A stretch of DNA of 57,182 nucleotides from Lichenicola sp050954785 (GTDB taxonomy: Bacteria; Pseudomonadota; Alphaproteobacteria; Acetobacterales; Acetobacteraceae). The translations under genes and the position numbers were made by a program. The notes below the pieces were generated by a model that saw only the letters and a list, made by a program, of their open reading frames with translations, was not told the origin of the DNA and did not search any database. Positions 34,715 to 43,391 of the stretch are shown one piece after another (positions within the stretch are counted from its first letter, which is position 1; each line of letters opens with the position of its first letter). The DNA lies in contig JBPBQO010000059.1 of NCBI GenBank assembly GCA_050954785.1, forward strand, positions 1 through 57,182, written 5' to 3'.

Positions 34715-35158
34715 CTACCGGCCTGGCTTGGCGAGGTCGCGCATCGCCACGACAAGGCTCATGTGCGGAGCCAGGATGCGCTGCGGCAGTGACGGCAGGT
34801 AGATCCGGATGATGTCGAGCTTCTTCGAATCCGGCAGCTTGGCGAATGGTGGACGCGCAGCGGCGCCTTCGTCTCCGGTCTCGTAGCTTCTGGCGATTGC
34901 CGCGATCACGTCGGCCGGAACCGACGCCAGCAGCGCCTTGTGAGCGGGTTTCAGAGTGGTATCGCGCAACGGGCCAGACAGGGTGCGCGTCTCGACGATT
35001 TTCGGTGTTTCGTAGGGCTTCAGCCGGCTCAGCGGAAACTCGAGCTCGACGCCGTTGGCCTGCACCACGTAGCCGGTGGCGCCCTGGATATCGACAAGCT
35101 CGCCGTCGTGCGATCCGTTCAGGTCCGAAACACGGTCGCCGATCGAGAGAGAGGCCAT
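34715..35158 (-). CDS. Conserved-looking hypothetical protein with N-terminal beta-barrel-like domain
   Basis: 147 aa from the ATG at 35158, with GAGAGAGGCC ahead of it. The frame extends to 35347 but that part is a shadow of the SDR gene. Residues 1-50 (SIGDRVSDLNGSHDGELVD, then VQANGVELEFPLSRLKPY) look like a small SH3/KOW-type barrel. The remainder is helical, with LRDTTLKPAHKALLAS and a basic C-terminus. No family recognised. It lies at the 3' end of the ABC-kinase-SDR operon, 91 bases after the last SDR, and ends six bases from the convergent hpnL; whether it belongs to that operon is uncertain. Confidence 0.6.
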   Translation of the reverse strand: MASLSIGDRVSDLNGSHDGELVDIQGATGYVVQANGVELEFPLSRLKPYETPKIVETRTLSGPLRDTTLKPAHKALLASVPADVIAAIARSYETGDEGAAARPPFAKLPDSKKLDIIRIYLPSLPQRILAPHMSLVVAMRDLAKPGR

Positions 35159-35249
35159 TGATGAACTCCAGACGCCAGAAAACTGGCGCCAGGGGCTCAC
35201 GGATCCGGCTGCCAGGCAACCGGCGGCCGGATCGATGCGGTCGGCGCGA

Positions 35250-36026
35250 TTACCCGATCGTGCCGCCGACGCTGTAGCCGCCATCGACCGGAAGGCAGCT
35301 CCCGGTGATGAAGGAGGCGGCGGGGCTGGCAAGGAACAGGGTCGCACCGATCAGGTCGGTCGTGCTGCCCCAGCGCTTGAGCGCGGCGTGGTTGGCGATC
35401 GCGTCATGATGGCGCGGCTCCGACCAGAGCGCCTGCGTCATGTCGGTCTTGTGGTAGCCCGGTGCGATCGCGTTCACCCGGATTCCCTCGACGCCGAACG
35501 CATGCGCCAGTGCACGGGTCAGGCCGAGCAGCCCGGTCTTGGAGGCGCAGTAGGCCGGAACATCGGCATCGGCGAGAAACGACAGCATGGAGGCATAGTT
35601 GATGATGCAGCCGCTGTTCCGGCCGAGCTTCTGGCGGGCGGCCATCGCGGTGCGCATCGTCGCGTTGAGATTGACGTCCATCACGTCGAGGAAGGACGCC
35701 AGCTCGTACTCCTCCTGCGGACGCGCGATGCCGGCCGCGTTCACCAGCACATCGAGCCGGTCCATCCCGTCGATCGTTTGCCGGATCGCCGCGTCGTCGC
35801 GCACGTCGAGCTGCGCGAACCGGATACCGTCATTGAGCGGATCGTCATGCAGGGTTTCGAGCTTGCGCGCCGAACTTCCCGTCGCCAGCACGGATGCGCC
35901 GAGTGCCCGGAAGCCGCGTGCGAGGTCGAGCCCGATGCCGCTGGTCGCGCCGGATACCAGCACCTGCCGGTCCCGAAACAGGTCGGGCGAGAAGCTGCCG
36001 GTAACGGCGGAGAACGACGTGTTCAT
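35250..36026 (-). CDS. SDR family oxidoreductase of the sugar cluster
   Basis: 258 aa. Cofactor loop VSGATSGIGLDLARGF, NAAGIAR, catalytic Ser in NYASMLSF and Tyr-x-x-x-Lys in AYCASKTGL, and the C-terminal SFITGSCLPVDGGY. Similar enzymes oxidise polyols, sugars or sugar acids with NAD(P). It is the last confident gene of the minus-strand operon, 12 bases downstream of the other SDR, so both probably act on consecutive or alternative intermediates of the substrate brought in by the ABC transporter. Substrate not inferable. Confidence 0.85.
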   Translation of the reverse strand: MNTSFSAVTGSFSPDLFRDRQVLVSGATSGIGLDLARGFRALGASVLATGSSARKLETLHDDPLNDGIRFAQLDVRDDAAIRQTIDGMDRLDVLVNAAGIARPQEEYELASFLDVMDVNLNATMRTAMAARQKLGRNSGCIINYASMLSFLADADVPAYCASKTGLLGLTRALAHAFGVEGIRVNAIAPGYHKTDMTQALWSEPRHHDAIANHAALKRWGSTTDLIGATLFLASPAASFITGSCLPVDGGYSVGGTIG

Positions 36027-36038
36027 GCAACTCTATCC

Positions 36039-36824
36039 TTACCAGCAGGTGTAGCCGGCATCGGCGACGACGATGCTGCCGGTCAGCAGGCTCGCCGCTT
36101 CGGAGGCCAGGAACAGCACGACCGAAGCGACTTCATCGGTGCGTCCGACCCGGCCCATCGGCGTCGCATCGAGCCAGGCATGCTTGAGGGTTTCATCCTG
36201 CATGCCGTAGCGGGTCATGGGCGTGTCGATGTAGGTCGGTGCCACAGCATTCACGCGCACACCGCGTTTCGCCCATTCGGCGGCAAGCGACTTGGTGAGC
36301 TGGTGCACCGCCGCCTTGGACGCATTGTACGAGGCCTGTTCCTGCGGGCGGTTCACCACCAGGCCGGACATCGAGCCCATGTTGACGATGGCGCCGCGAC
36401 CGCGCTCCAGCATGGCGCGCCCGAACGCCTGGCACGACCAGAATACCCCGTTCAGATTGATGTCGATGACCTGGCGCCATTGTTCGGCCGTGGCGACTTC
36501 GGCAGCCACGCCGCTGATGGCGATGCCGGCACAGCAGACCCGGATATCGACCGGGCCGATCTCACGCTCGATCGCGTCGGCGGCTGCTTCGAGTGCGTCG
36601 GGATCGACGACATCGACGAGGCGCCAGGACACATCCGCTCCCGATGCCGACAGGCCGGCAGCGCCTGACCGCGCCGCGTCCTCGTCGCGCTCGAGCAGCA
36701 CGATGCGTGCCCCGGCCTCCGAAAGGGCTTCCGCGCAGGCAAGGCCGATCCCCCGGCCACCGCCGGTGATGACCGCGGTCCGGCCGGTCAGGTCGTATTT
36801 GTCCAGGTAGCGTGTCGACGCCAA
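36039..36824 (-). CDS. SDR family oxidoreductase of the sugar cluster
   Basis: 261 aa. Cofactor loop ITGGGRGIGLACAEAL, VCCAGIA in place of the usual NAG motif, catalytic Ser in NMGSMSG and the Tyr-x-x-x-Lys in SYNASKAAVH, TPMTRYG and the end SLLTGSIVVADAGYTCW. It resembles polyol or 2-deoxygluconate/sorbitol-type dehydrogenases. It begins 15 bases after the FGGY kinase stop. The NAG-to-CAG change also occurs in other SDRs and need not abolish activity. Confidence 0.85.
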   Translation of the reverse strand: MASTRYLDKYDLTGRTAVITGGGRGIGLACAEALSEAGARIVLLERDEDAARSGAAGLSASGADVSWRLVDVVDPDALEAAADAIEREIGPVDIRVCCAGIAISGVAAEVATAEQWRQVIDINLNGVFWSCQAFGRAMLERGRGAIVNMGSMSGLVVNRPQEQASYNASKAAVHQLTKSLAAEWAKRGVRVNAVAPTYIDTPMTRYGMQDETLKHAWLDATPMGRVGRTDEVASVVLFLASEAASLLTGSIVVADAGYTCW

Positions 36825-36839
36825 GACATGGTCTCCGAT

Positions 36840-38369
36840 CTAGTGGTTGGTTTGCGGATGCGGACCGGCCGCGGCTTCCGCTGCTTCCAGCATGGTCCAG
36901 TAGAGTTCGCTGTTCGTGTAGGCGTGGTCGAACACCGGACGCAGGCGTGCATAGGTATCCATCCAGCGTGGATTGGGCTGAATTTCGCCGGTAAAGCGCA
37001 CCAGTCGCGATGCCGCCGCCGGCAGGTCCGGATAGAGCCCGATCCCGGTTCCGGCCAGCATCGCGCAGCCGAGCACGCCGCTTTCCTCCGCTGCCGTGGT
37101 CAGGATCGGGCATCCGTACAGGCTGGCCTTGATCTCGAGCCAGAGCGCCGTTTTCGCACCGCCGCCGGCGGCAACGACACGGTCGAGCCGGTTGCCGGCC
37201 GCCTCCATGATCCGCAGGTTACGCGCGGCCGCGAAAGCGACGCCTTCCATGACCGCGCGGTGCAGGTGCCCGGCGCCATGGCCGCTGGTGAGGCCGATGA
37301 ACTGCGCCCGGGAGTTCGCGCGCTCGCCGAGACGCTCGCCGTTCAGATAGGGCAGGAACACCAGGCTGCCGGCGCCCGCCGGCACGCTGGCCGCGAGCGA
37401 AACGATCCGGTCGTAATCGTAATGGTTTTCATGGAACGCCCGCCTGGCCCAGCGCATCGCGTCGCCGCCGGCATCCAGGATGGTGAAGGCCGACCAGTTC
37501 GGCAGCGCCCCACGCACGTTGCTGATCACCGGGTCCAGCACCGGTGCGGTCGTGCACAAGGTCAGCAATGTCGAGGTGCCGGTAACATCCGATGCCAGCC
37601 CAGGCTCGATCACGCCCGATCCCAGCAGGGCCGCCGGATAGTCGCTGATCCCGACCACCACCGGGGTGCCCTCGTGCAGCCCGGTTTCCGCCGCTGCCTG
37701 CCGCGAGATTCCGGCCAGGATTTCGTGCGGTTCGCGGATCGGCGGCAACAGCTTCGGGTCCAGTCCTAGCCGTTCCGCGAGCGCATCGCTCCACGTTCCG
37801 TGCCCGACATCGAACAGGTAGGTGCACGAGGCTTCCGGTGCATCGATCGCCACCGCACCGGTCAGCCTGAAATTGATCCAGTCCTTCGGGCTCAGTACCA
37901 GTGCCGTGCGTGCATACGCTTTCGGCCGGTGCGCCTTGAGCCATTGCAGCTTGAAGCCCCACCACGCGACCGATGGCGGGTTGCCGGCGATCGGCAGCAG
38001 CGCCTGCCAGGGCTGCTCGCGCATGAACGTGTCGACCAGTTCGCGATTGCGCTTGTCGTTCCAGAGCGGCACGGCTTCGAGTGCCGGCTGACCGTTTGCA
38101 TCCACCAGCACCGTCGCATGCATCTGTCCGCAGGCGCCGATCGCGGCAACACGCGCGGCCGCACCGGGCAGCATGTCCAGCACGCGCCGGATCACCGCGA
38201 CCGCGCCGGTCCACCAATCGGCCGGCCGCTGTTCGGACCATCCGTATTGCGGCACGATCTGCTCGTGTTCCGCAGCCGCGAAGGCCACCGTTTCTCCGGC
38301 TGCGGTCAACAAGGCCGCACGCACGCTGCCGGTGCCGACATCGATTGCAAGCAGTAGATCCCGGGCCAT
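36840..38369 (-). CDS. FGGY family carbohydrate kinase
   Basis: 509 aa. N-terminal ATPase-type domain with LAIDVGTGSVRAAL (phosphate loop), GWSEQRPADWW, GACGQMHATVL and PLWNDKRN. The catalytic Asp is Asp243 in GISDYPAALLGSG. The second domain has AAGGGAKTALW and GVLGCAMLAG (adenine site). The family phosphorylates xylulose, ribulose, gluconate, erythritol, fuculose and others. The xylulokinase-like spacing is clear, but the substrate is not. Its ATG shares one base with the permease stop (TGATG). Likely phosphorylates the imported sugar or a dehydrogenase product of it. Confidence 0.9.
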   Translation of the reverse strand: MARDLLLAIDVGTGSVRAALLTAAGETVAFAAAEHEQIVPQYGWSEQRPADWWTGAVAVIRRVLDMLPGAAARVAAIGACGQMHATVLVDANGQPALEAVPLWNDKRNRELVDTFMREQPWQALLPIAGNPPSVAWWGFKLQWLKAHRPKAYARTALVLSPKDWINFRLTGAVAIDAPEASCTYLFDVGHGTWSDALAERLGLDPKLLPPIREPHEILAGISRQAAAETGLHEGTPVVVGISDYPAALLGSGVIEPGLASDVTGTSTLLTLCTTAPVLDPVISNVRGALPNWSAFTILDAGGDAMRWARRAFHENHYDYDRIVSLAASVPAGAGSLVFLPYLNGERLGERANSRAQFIGLTSGHGAGHLHRAVMEGVAFAAARNLRIMEAAGNRLDRVVAAGGGAKTALWLEIKASLYGCPILTTAAEESGVLGCAMLAGTGIGLYPDLPAAASRLVRFTGEIQPNPRWMDTYARLRPVFDHAYTNSELYWTMLEAAEAAAGPHPQTNH

Positions 38370-39364
38370 CAGGCCCTGCGCGGCCAGAACGAGGATTGCA
38401 GCAGAACCGCGATCAGGATGATGAATCCCTTGACCACCTCCTGATGATATCCCGGCACGTTCAGCAGGTTCATGATGTTGCCGATCACGCCCAGCGTCAG
38501 CACCCCGATCAGGGTATTGAGCGCGGTGCCGCGCCCGCCCATCAGGCTGGCGCCCCCGATCACCACCGCGGCAATCACATCGAGCTCCATGCCGATGCCG
38601 ACCACCGGCGAGCCGACACCGGAACGCGCGGTGATGACGATCCCGGCGAGCGCCGACAGCGCGCCCGACACGACATAGACCGAAAAGATGCGCGGGGTGA
38701 CCCGGACGCCGGACAGTCGCACCGCCTCGCTGTTGGAGCCGATCGCGACGATCAGCCGTCCATAGGCGGTCAGCCGCAGGACGAAAGCGGTGCCCGCGAA
38801 TACCAGCAGCATCAGGATGACGGGCAAGGGAATGCCGAGCAGACTACCCCGGTTGAAACCGTCGCCGAGCCAGGCGCCGTTGTCACCCATGAAGATCGGC
38901 CGGCCCTTTGACACGATCAGCGCCGAGCCGCGGGCGATGGTCATCACCGCGAGCGTCACCACGAAGGCCGGCATCCGGCGCACGGCGACGAAATAGCCGG
39001 CCACCGCGCCCAGCGCTCCGCCGGCCGCCAGGCTGACCGGGATGGCGATCCAGAGCGGCTGGGTGGTGAGCAGCGAGGCACACAGGATGCTGCCGAGCGC
39101 TGCCACCGAGCCGACCGACAGGTCGATTCCGCCGGTCAGGATCACCAGCAGCATGCCCATCGAAATCACACCGGTGCTGGCCACCTGCCGCAGGACGTTC
39201 TCGATGTTGCGGCTGCTGAGAAAGCTGGTCGATATGAAGCTCGCGACCAGCACCAGGACCACGAAAATCGCGATCGTGCTGTAGTTGGCGGCAAACGACT
39301 TCGCGTCGAAGTGCCGCTTCGCGCGTACGCCGCCAGGCGCGTCGATTGTCTGCATCGTGGCCAT
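38369..39364 (-). CDS. Sugar ABC transporter permease (RbsC-type)
   Basis: 331 aa. A charged N-terminus of about 25 residues and about 9 hydrophobic helices. GGIDLSVGSVAALGSI and GGASLMGGRGTALNTLIG are the signatures of ribose/xylose/galactose (CUT2) permeases. Starts directly after the ATPase stop with no gap and is coupled to the kinase. With the ATPase and binding protein it forms a complete CUT2 importer; one permease would act as a homodimer. Confidence 0.92.
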   Translation of the reverse strand: MATMQTIDAPGGVRAKRHFDAKSFAANYSTIAIFVVLVLVASFISTSFLSSRNIENVLRQVASTGVISMGMLLVILTGGIDLSVGSVAALGSILCASLLTTQPLWIAIPVSLAAGGALGAVAGYFVAVRRMPAFVVTLAVMTIARGSALIVSKGRPIFMGDNGAWLGDGFNRGSLLGIPLPVILMLLVFAGTAFVLRLTAYGRLIVAIGSNSEAVRLSGVRVTPRIFSVYVVSGALSALAGIVITARSGVGSPVVGIGMELDVIAAVVIGGASLMGGRGTALNTLIGVLTLGVIGNIMNLLNVPGYHQEVVKGFIILIAVLLQSSFWPRRA

Positions 39365-40927
39365 TCAGGCCTCCTCCGAAACCCGGTCCGCATGGCCCGC
39401 ACCGACATGCGCCACGCTGCGCAAGGCGAGTTGCATGATCCGTGCTTCCGAAAACTCGTCGTGCGACAGGCCGCCGCTGATCCGGCCGCCGCTCATCACC
39501 AGGATATGGTCCGACGCTCCGATCACCTCGAGCAGGTCGGACGATATGATGATGACCCCCAGGCCGGCTGCGGCCATCGTCTCGATCAGCTGGTAGATCT
39601 CGGCGCGCGCACCGACATCCACGCCGCGGGTCGGCTCATCGAGAATGATGATCTTGCATCCCGCATCGAGCCATTTCGCCAGCACTACTTTCTGCTGGTT
39701 GCCGCCGGACAGGCTGCTGACCGGGAGGTCGAGGTTACGGGCACGAATCGTCGTGCGTCGCGCTACGTCCTCGACCGCGATGCGTTCGGCCCCACGGCGA
39801 AGCAGGCCGAACCGGTTGGTGAAGCGCCGCAAGGTGGTGAACGTCACGTTCTGCCGGATCGGCAACGCCAGGACGAGGCCCTGGCTCTTGCGATCCTCCG
39901 GCACTAGCCCGATCCCCGCAGCCACGCCTTGCCGTGGCGTGCGGATCACGACCGCCCGCCCGGATACGGTAATCATGCCGGTCTCCATCCGGTCGGCGCC
40001 GAAGATCGCGCGTGCCAGCTCGGTGCGTCCGCTGCCGATCAGCCCGGCGATCCCCAGCACTTCGCCGGCATGCAGGCTGAACGAAACGTTCCTGACCAGG
40101 CCTGAGGCGGACAGGTTCTCGACCCGCAGCAATTCGTCGCCTCTGGTGCGTGCCACCTTGGGGAAAAGCTGCGACGTCTCGCGCCCGACCATGAGCGAGA
40201 TCAGCCGATGCTCGTCCATGCCGGCCACCGGGTAGGTGCCGACGGTACGGCCGTCCTTGAGCACGGTGATCTGGTCGGCAATCCGGAAGATCTCGTCGAG
40301 GCGGTGGGAGATATAGACGATGCTGACGCCGCGCCGCGACAAGCCCCTGACGACATCGAGCAGCCGCTCCACTTCCGGTGGCGCCAGCACCGCGGTCGGC
40401 TCGTCCAGGATCAGGATGCGGACACGCCGTGACATCGCCTTGGCGATCTCCACCGCCTGCTGGAACGCAAGCGGCAGGTCGCCCACCATGGCGCCCGGAT
40501 CGATGGCGAAGCCGAGCTCGTCTAGCAGGGCGCGGGCGCGGGCCCGCAACTGCCGGAAGTTCATCAGAAGCGGCAGCTCGCCGAGGAAGATGTTTTCCGC
40601 GACCGTCAGGTCGGGTGCCAGCGCCAGCTCCTGGTAGATGATGCCGATACCGAGTGCCCGCGAGGCATGCGGCGAGTGGATGGTCACCTTGTTCCCGCCG
40701 ACGCGGATCTCGCCGGTCGTTGCCTGGTGCGCGCCGGCAAGAATTTTCATCAGCGTCGACTTCCCGGCGCCGTTCTCGCCCAGCAGAGCGTGCACTTCGC
40801 CCGGCTTTACCGAGAACGACACGTTGTCGAGGGCCCTGATGCCGCCGAACACCTTGGAGATCCCGGTCATCTCGACTCCGGTCCGCTCCTGGCCATCAAT
40901 GTCGGCAAGCGTGCCGGTCGGCATCAT
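39365..40927 (-). CDS. Sugar ABC transporter ATP-binding protein (RbsA-type, two NBDs)
   Basis: 520 aa. Two fused nucleotide-binding domains. The first has Walker A GENGAGKST and Walker B ILILDEPTAVL. The second has the degenerate loop GLIGSGRTEL, LSGGNQQKVVLAKWL (signature) and IIILDEPTRGVDVGA. This asymmetry is normal for RbsA/XylG/MglA. The ATG at 40927 lies 10 bases past the stop of the binding-protein gene. Powers import for the cluster. Confidence 0.93.
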   Translation of the reverse strand: MMPTGTLADIDGQERTGVEMTGISKVFGGIRALDNVSFSVKPGEVHALLGENGAGKSTLMKILAGAHQATTGEIRVGGNKVTIHSPHASRALGIGIIYQELALAPDLTVAENIFLGELPLLMNFRQLRARARALLDELGFAIDPGAMVGDLPLAFQQAVEIAKAMSRRVRILILDEPTAVLAPPEVERLLDVVRGLSRRGVSIVYISHRLDEIFRIADQITVLKDGRTVGTYPVAGMDEHRLISLMVGRETSQLFPKVARTRGDELLRVENLSASGLVRNVSFSLHAGEVLGIAGLIGSGRTELARAIFGADRMETGMITVSGRAVVIRTPRQGVAAGIGLVPEDRKSQGLVLALPIRQNVTFTTLRRFTNRFGLLRRGAERIAVEDVARRTTIRARNLDLPVSSLSGGNQQKVVLAKWLDAGCKIIILDEPTRGVDVGARAEIYQLIETMAAAGLGVIIISSDLLEVIGASDHILVMSGGRISGGLSHDEFSEARIMQLALRSVAHVGAGHADRVSEEA

Positions 40928-40937
40928 GTCGGTCGGC

Positions 40938-41915
40938 TCAGAACAGCGCGTCCGGCTTGTAGTATTCGGCGGCGTTCGCCTTGGTGATGGCGACGGGCGG
41001 CGTGTAGGTGATTTTCGCGATGTCGGCGGGGGCGTTCTTGTTGACGATCTGCACCGCGAGGTCCGTCGCCATCTTGCCGATGACGGCCGGATCGTTCAGG
41101 CCGGTGGCGCCGTACTTGCCGTCCATGATCAGCTTGACCGCTTCCTTCTGGCCGTCCGCCGCCGCGAAGATCAGGATGTTCTTGTCCGCCTTGCCGGCAT
41201 CCTGGATCGCCCGCATTGCGCCCAGGGCCATGCTGTCGTTTTCCGCCAGCACCGCGTTGATGTCGGGATGGGCGGTCATCAGGTCTTCCATCGCCTTGAC
41301 GCCGCCCTCCTGAGTCCAGCCACCCCAGCCCTGGCCGACAACCGTGAAGCCGGCATGACCGACCTGGCGCAACTGCGCCTCGATGATGCCGCCCATTACG
41401 CCATCGCGCCGTGCCTCGCCGACCACGTTGCCCTGGTCGCCGCTGAGCAGGGCGATATGCAGGTCCTTGTTCTTGACCTGGCCGATCAGCCAGTCGCCGA
41501 TCATCCTGCCGTTCTCGGCGTTGTTGGACTGGATGGTTGTCAGCACCGGCGCCGACGCATCGATCGAGCTGTCGACGATGATCACCGGAACATGCGCCGC
41601 CACGGCTTCCTTGGTGACGCCGACGAGGCCCTTGGCGTCCTTCGGGTCCATGATCAGGATGTCGATGTTCTGCGACAGCATGTCCTCGACATCCGAGATC
41701 TGCTTGAGCATGTCGTTGTTGGCGTCGGCGGTCACGACCTGTGCGCCGAGCACCTTTGCTTCCTTCTGTACAGCCGCCTGCAGCGCCGCGTAGTAGGGCG
41801 CGTTCTGGGTCAGCATCGACAGACCGATCTTGACCGTCTTGGCCTCGGCAACCGGCGACCCGGCCGCGATGGCCACGCCGCCGGCCAGAAACGCAGCCGC
41901 AAGAATCGTCTTCAT
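40938..41915 (-). CDS. Sugar ABC transporter periplasmic binding protein (RbsB-type)
   Basis: 325 aa. Sec signal peptide (MKTILAAAFLAGGVAIAAG, cleavage near VAEA), then a periplasmic-binding fold: KIGLSMLTQNAPYYAALQ, DILIMDPKDAKGLVG, VPVIIVDSSID, GDQGNVVGEARRDG, AVLAENDSMALGA. The NIDILIMDP and AENDSMALGA blocks are CUT2 (ribose-type) binding-protein features. It is the first gene of the minus-strand operon, with GGGAG nine bases before the ATG. The promoter should lie in the palindrome-rich intergenic region shared with the plus-strand operon. Confidence 0.92.
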   Translation of the reverse strand: MKTILAAAFLAGGVAIAAGSPVAEAKTVKIGLSMLTQNAPYYAALQAAVQKEAKVLGAQVVTADANNDMLKQISDVEDMLSQNIDILIMDPKDAKGLVGVTKEAVAAHVPVIIVDSSIDASAPVLTTIQSNNAENGRMIGDWLIGQVKNKDLHIALLSGDQGNVVGEARRDGVMGGIIEAQLRQVGHAGFTVVGQGWGGWTQEGGVKAMEDLMTAHPDINAVLAENDSMALGAMRAIQDAGKADKNILIFAAADGQKEAVKLIMDGKYGATGLNDPAVIGKMATDLAVQIVNKNAPADIAKITYTPPVAITKANAAEYYKPDALF

Positions 41916-41961
41916 GGATCTTGTTCTCCCTTGAAGGCACAGCCGGATGGTTCCGTAGCGT

Positions 41962-42089
41962 TACCTTCTTATAAGGTAGCAATACAACATTATGAGGCCA
42001 CGACGGCAAGCATGAAACCTGTATTTTGCAGTGCAATAGATTGTAGAGCAGTTGCATGAAACCATAATTACGTAATAGGACTACGTAAT
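41962..42089. promoter_or_regulatory. Operator-like palindromes between the divergent sugar operons
   Basis: The 209-base gap is AT-rich and holds at least four symmetric or repeated elements: TACCTT-CTTAT-AAGGTA (41962-41978), TTGCA-G-TGCAA (42026-42036), the perfect palindrome ATTACGTAAT (42067-42076), and a second TACGTAAT (42082-42089) 13 bases downstream of the first TACGTAAT. The last pair lies about 35 bases before the isomerase ATG. They are natural candidates for sites of the RpiR regulator encoded at the end of the plus-strand operon. No experimental site is known to me. Confidence 0.5.
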
Positions 42090-42124
42090 CATGTTGCATC
42101 TTGGATGCGCTGGAAGGTCCATCG

Positions 42125-42730
42125 ATGTCGGTTCCCCTGCCTGCTTCCGTGCTCATCGCACCCGACGGCGAGATGACGGGGCGCACACGGCGTTATGAAA
42201 AGCGCTACGACGATCTCCAGGGGCTGTTCGCGAACGAGGCGGCGTTCGCCGACATCGCCCTTACGCGTGGTGGCGAGATTGCCTACCGGGTGGACGAGTT
42301 CCGCCCCTCGGATCGTGCGGGCGACATCATCTTCGGCACCAGCATGCTGTATCCTGGCAAGGTCGGTGACGAGTTCATCTTCACCCGCGGACATATTCAC
42401 GCTGTCGGCGACCGGCCGGAAATCTATTTCTGCCAGTCCGGGCATGGCGTCATGCTGATGGAGCTTGCCGACGGCACGATCCGGACCGAGGAGATGACGC
42501 CGAACAGCGTGGTGTACGTGGCGCCGCACTGGATCCATCGCAGCGTCAATGTCGGGACCGAGCCGCTCGTCACGCTGTTCTGCTATCCGGCCGATGCCGG
42601 CCAAGATTATGAGATCATCGCCAGCGCCGGCGGCATGCGGGAGCTGATCGTCGATGACGGCTCCGGCGGATGGACCCGGATTCCGAACCCGCGCTACCGG
42701 CCGCGTACCTCCGGAACGGGAGTGGCATGA
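42125..42730 (+). CDS. Cupin-type (archaeal-like) glucose-6-phosphate isomerase
   Basis: 201 aa from the ATG at 42125, with GGAAGG eight bases upstream; a TTG at 42101 is less likely. It is a cupin phosphoglucose isomerase: the metal motif FTRGHIHAVGDRPEIYF gives His90, His92 and Glu99, and a further ligand His138 is in APHWIHRSVN. The enzyme interconverts aldose and ketose 6-phosphates with a metal ion (Fe, Ni, Mn). This family is unrelated to the usual bacterial Pgi. In this operon it may act on a different hexose or related phosphate. KDPG aldolase starts two bases after its stop. Confidence 0.85.
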   Translation: MSVPLPASVLIAPDGEMTGRTRRYEKRYDDLQGLFANEAAFADIALTRGGEIAYRVDEFRPSDRAGDIIFGTSMLYPGKVGDEFIFTRGHIHAVGDRPEIYFCQSGHGVMLMELADGTIRTEEMTPNSVVYVAPHWIHRSVNVGTEPLVTLFCYPADAGQDYEIIASAGGMRELIVDDGSGGWTRIPNPRYRPRTSGTGVA

Positions 42731-42731
42731 G

Positions 42732-43391
42732 GTGACCGATTTCGAAACCACCTTGCGTGAAGCCACGGCTTTCGGAGTCATTCCGGTTGTGGAAGTGGAC
42801 GGCGTCGCCGAAGCGGATGCGCTGGCGGAGTCGCTGCTGGAGGCAGGCCTCGGGGTGGTCGAGGTGACGTTCCGGACCCATGCCGCCGCCGAGGTAATCG
42901 CGCGTATTGCCGAACGTTATCCCGATATGATCGTCGGCGCCGGGACTGTCATCGACCAGCGGGATCTGCATCGCGCCGCCGAAGCCGGAGCGCGTTTCGC
43001 CCTGGCTCCGGGATTGAGCACGCGCATGCTCGACCTCGCGGCCGAAGCCGGCCTTGCCTATGTGCCGGGCGTGATGACGCCGTCCGAACTGCAGGCCGGA
43101 ATCGAGCGCGGCATAAGCACCTTCAAGTTCTTCCCTGCCATGCCGGCCGGCGGCATTCCGTTCCTGCGGGCGATTTCGGCGCCATTCGCGCTGCACGGGC
43201 TTCGCTTTATTCCGACCGGCGGAGTGTCGATCGTCAATCTCGGCGAATGGCTGCGTGAACCCGCGGTGGCTGCGGTCGGCGGGACGTGGATCGCCAGCCG
43301 CGGCATGATCCGGAGCGGCGACTGGGCCGGCATACGACGCAATGCCGAGGAGGCGTTGCGCGTCGCGCGCGATGTGCGGGAGCCTGCGTGA
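42732..43391 (+). CDS. eda: KDPG/KDPGal-type 2-keto-3-deoxy-phosphosugar-acid aldolase
   Basis: 219 aa with a GTG start at 42732; the open frame upstream is a shadow of the isomerase. Class I aldolase: Glu44 and Arg48 in GVVEVTFRT, Thr72 in VGAGTVID, Schiff-base Lys132 in STFKFFPA, and the phosphate site in IPTGGVS and GGTWIAS. It cleaves a 2-keto-3-deoxy-6-phospho sugar acid to pyruvate and a phosphorylated aldehyde (glyceraldehyde-3-phosphate for KDPG). Whether it prefers KDPG or KDPGal is not visible. The dehydrogenase-like gene that follows overlaps its stop by one base. Confidence 0.9.
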   Translation: MTDFETTLREATAFGVIPVVEVDGVAEADALAESLLEAGLGVVEVTFRTHAAAEVIARIAERYPDMIVGAGTVIDQRDLHRAAEAGARFALAPGLSTRMLDLAAEAGLAYVPGVMTPSELQAGIERGISTFKFFPAMPAGGIPFLRAISAPFALHGLRFIPTGGVSIVNLGEWLREPAVAAVGGTWIASRGMIRSGDWAGIRRNAEEALRVARDVREPA

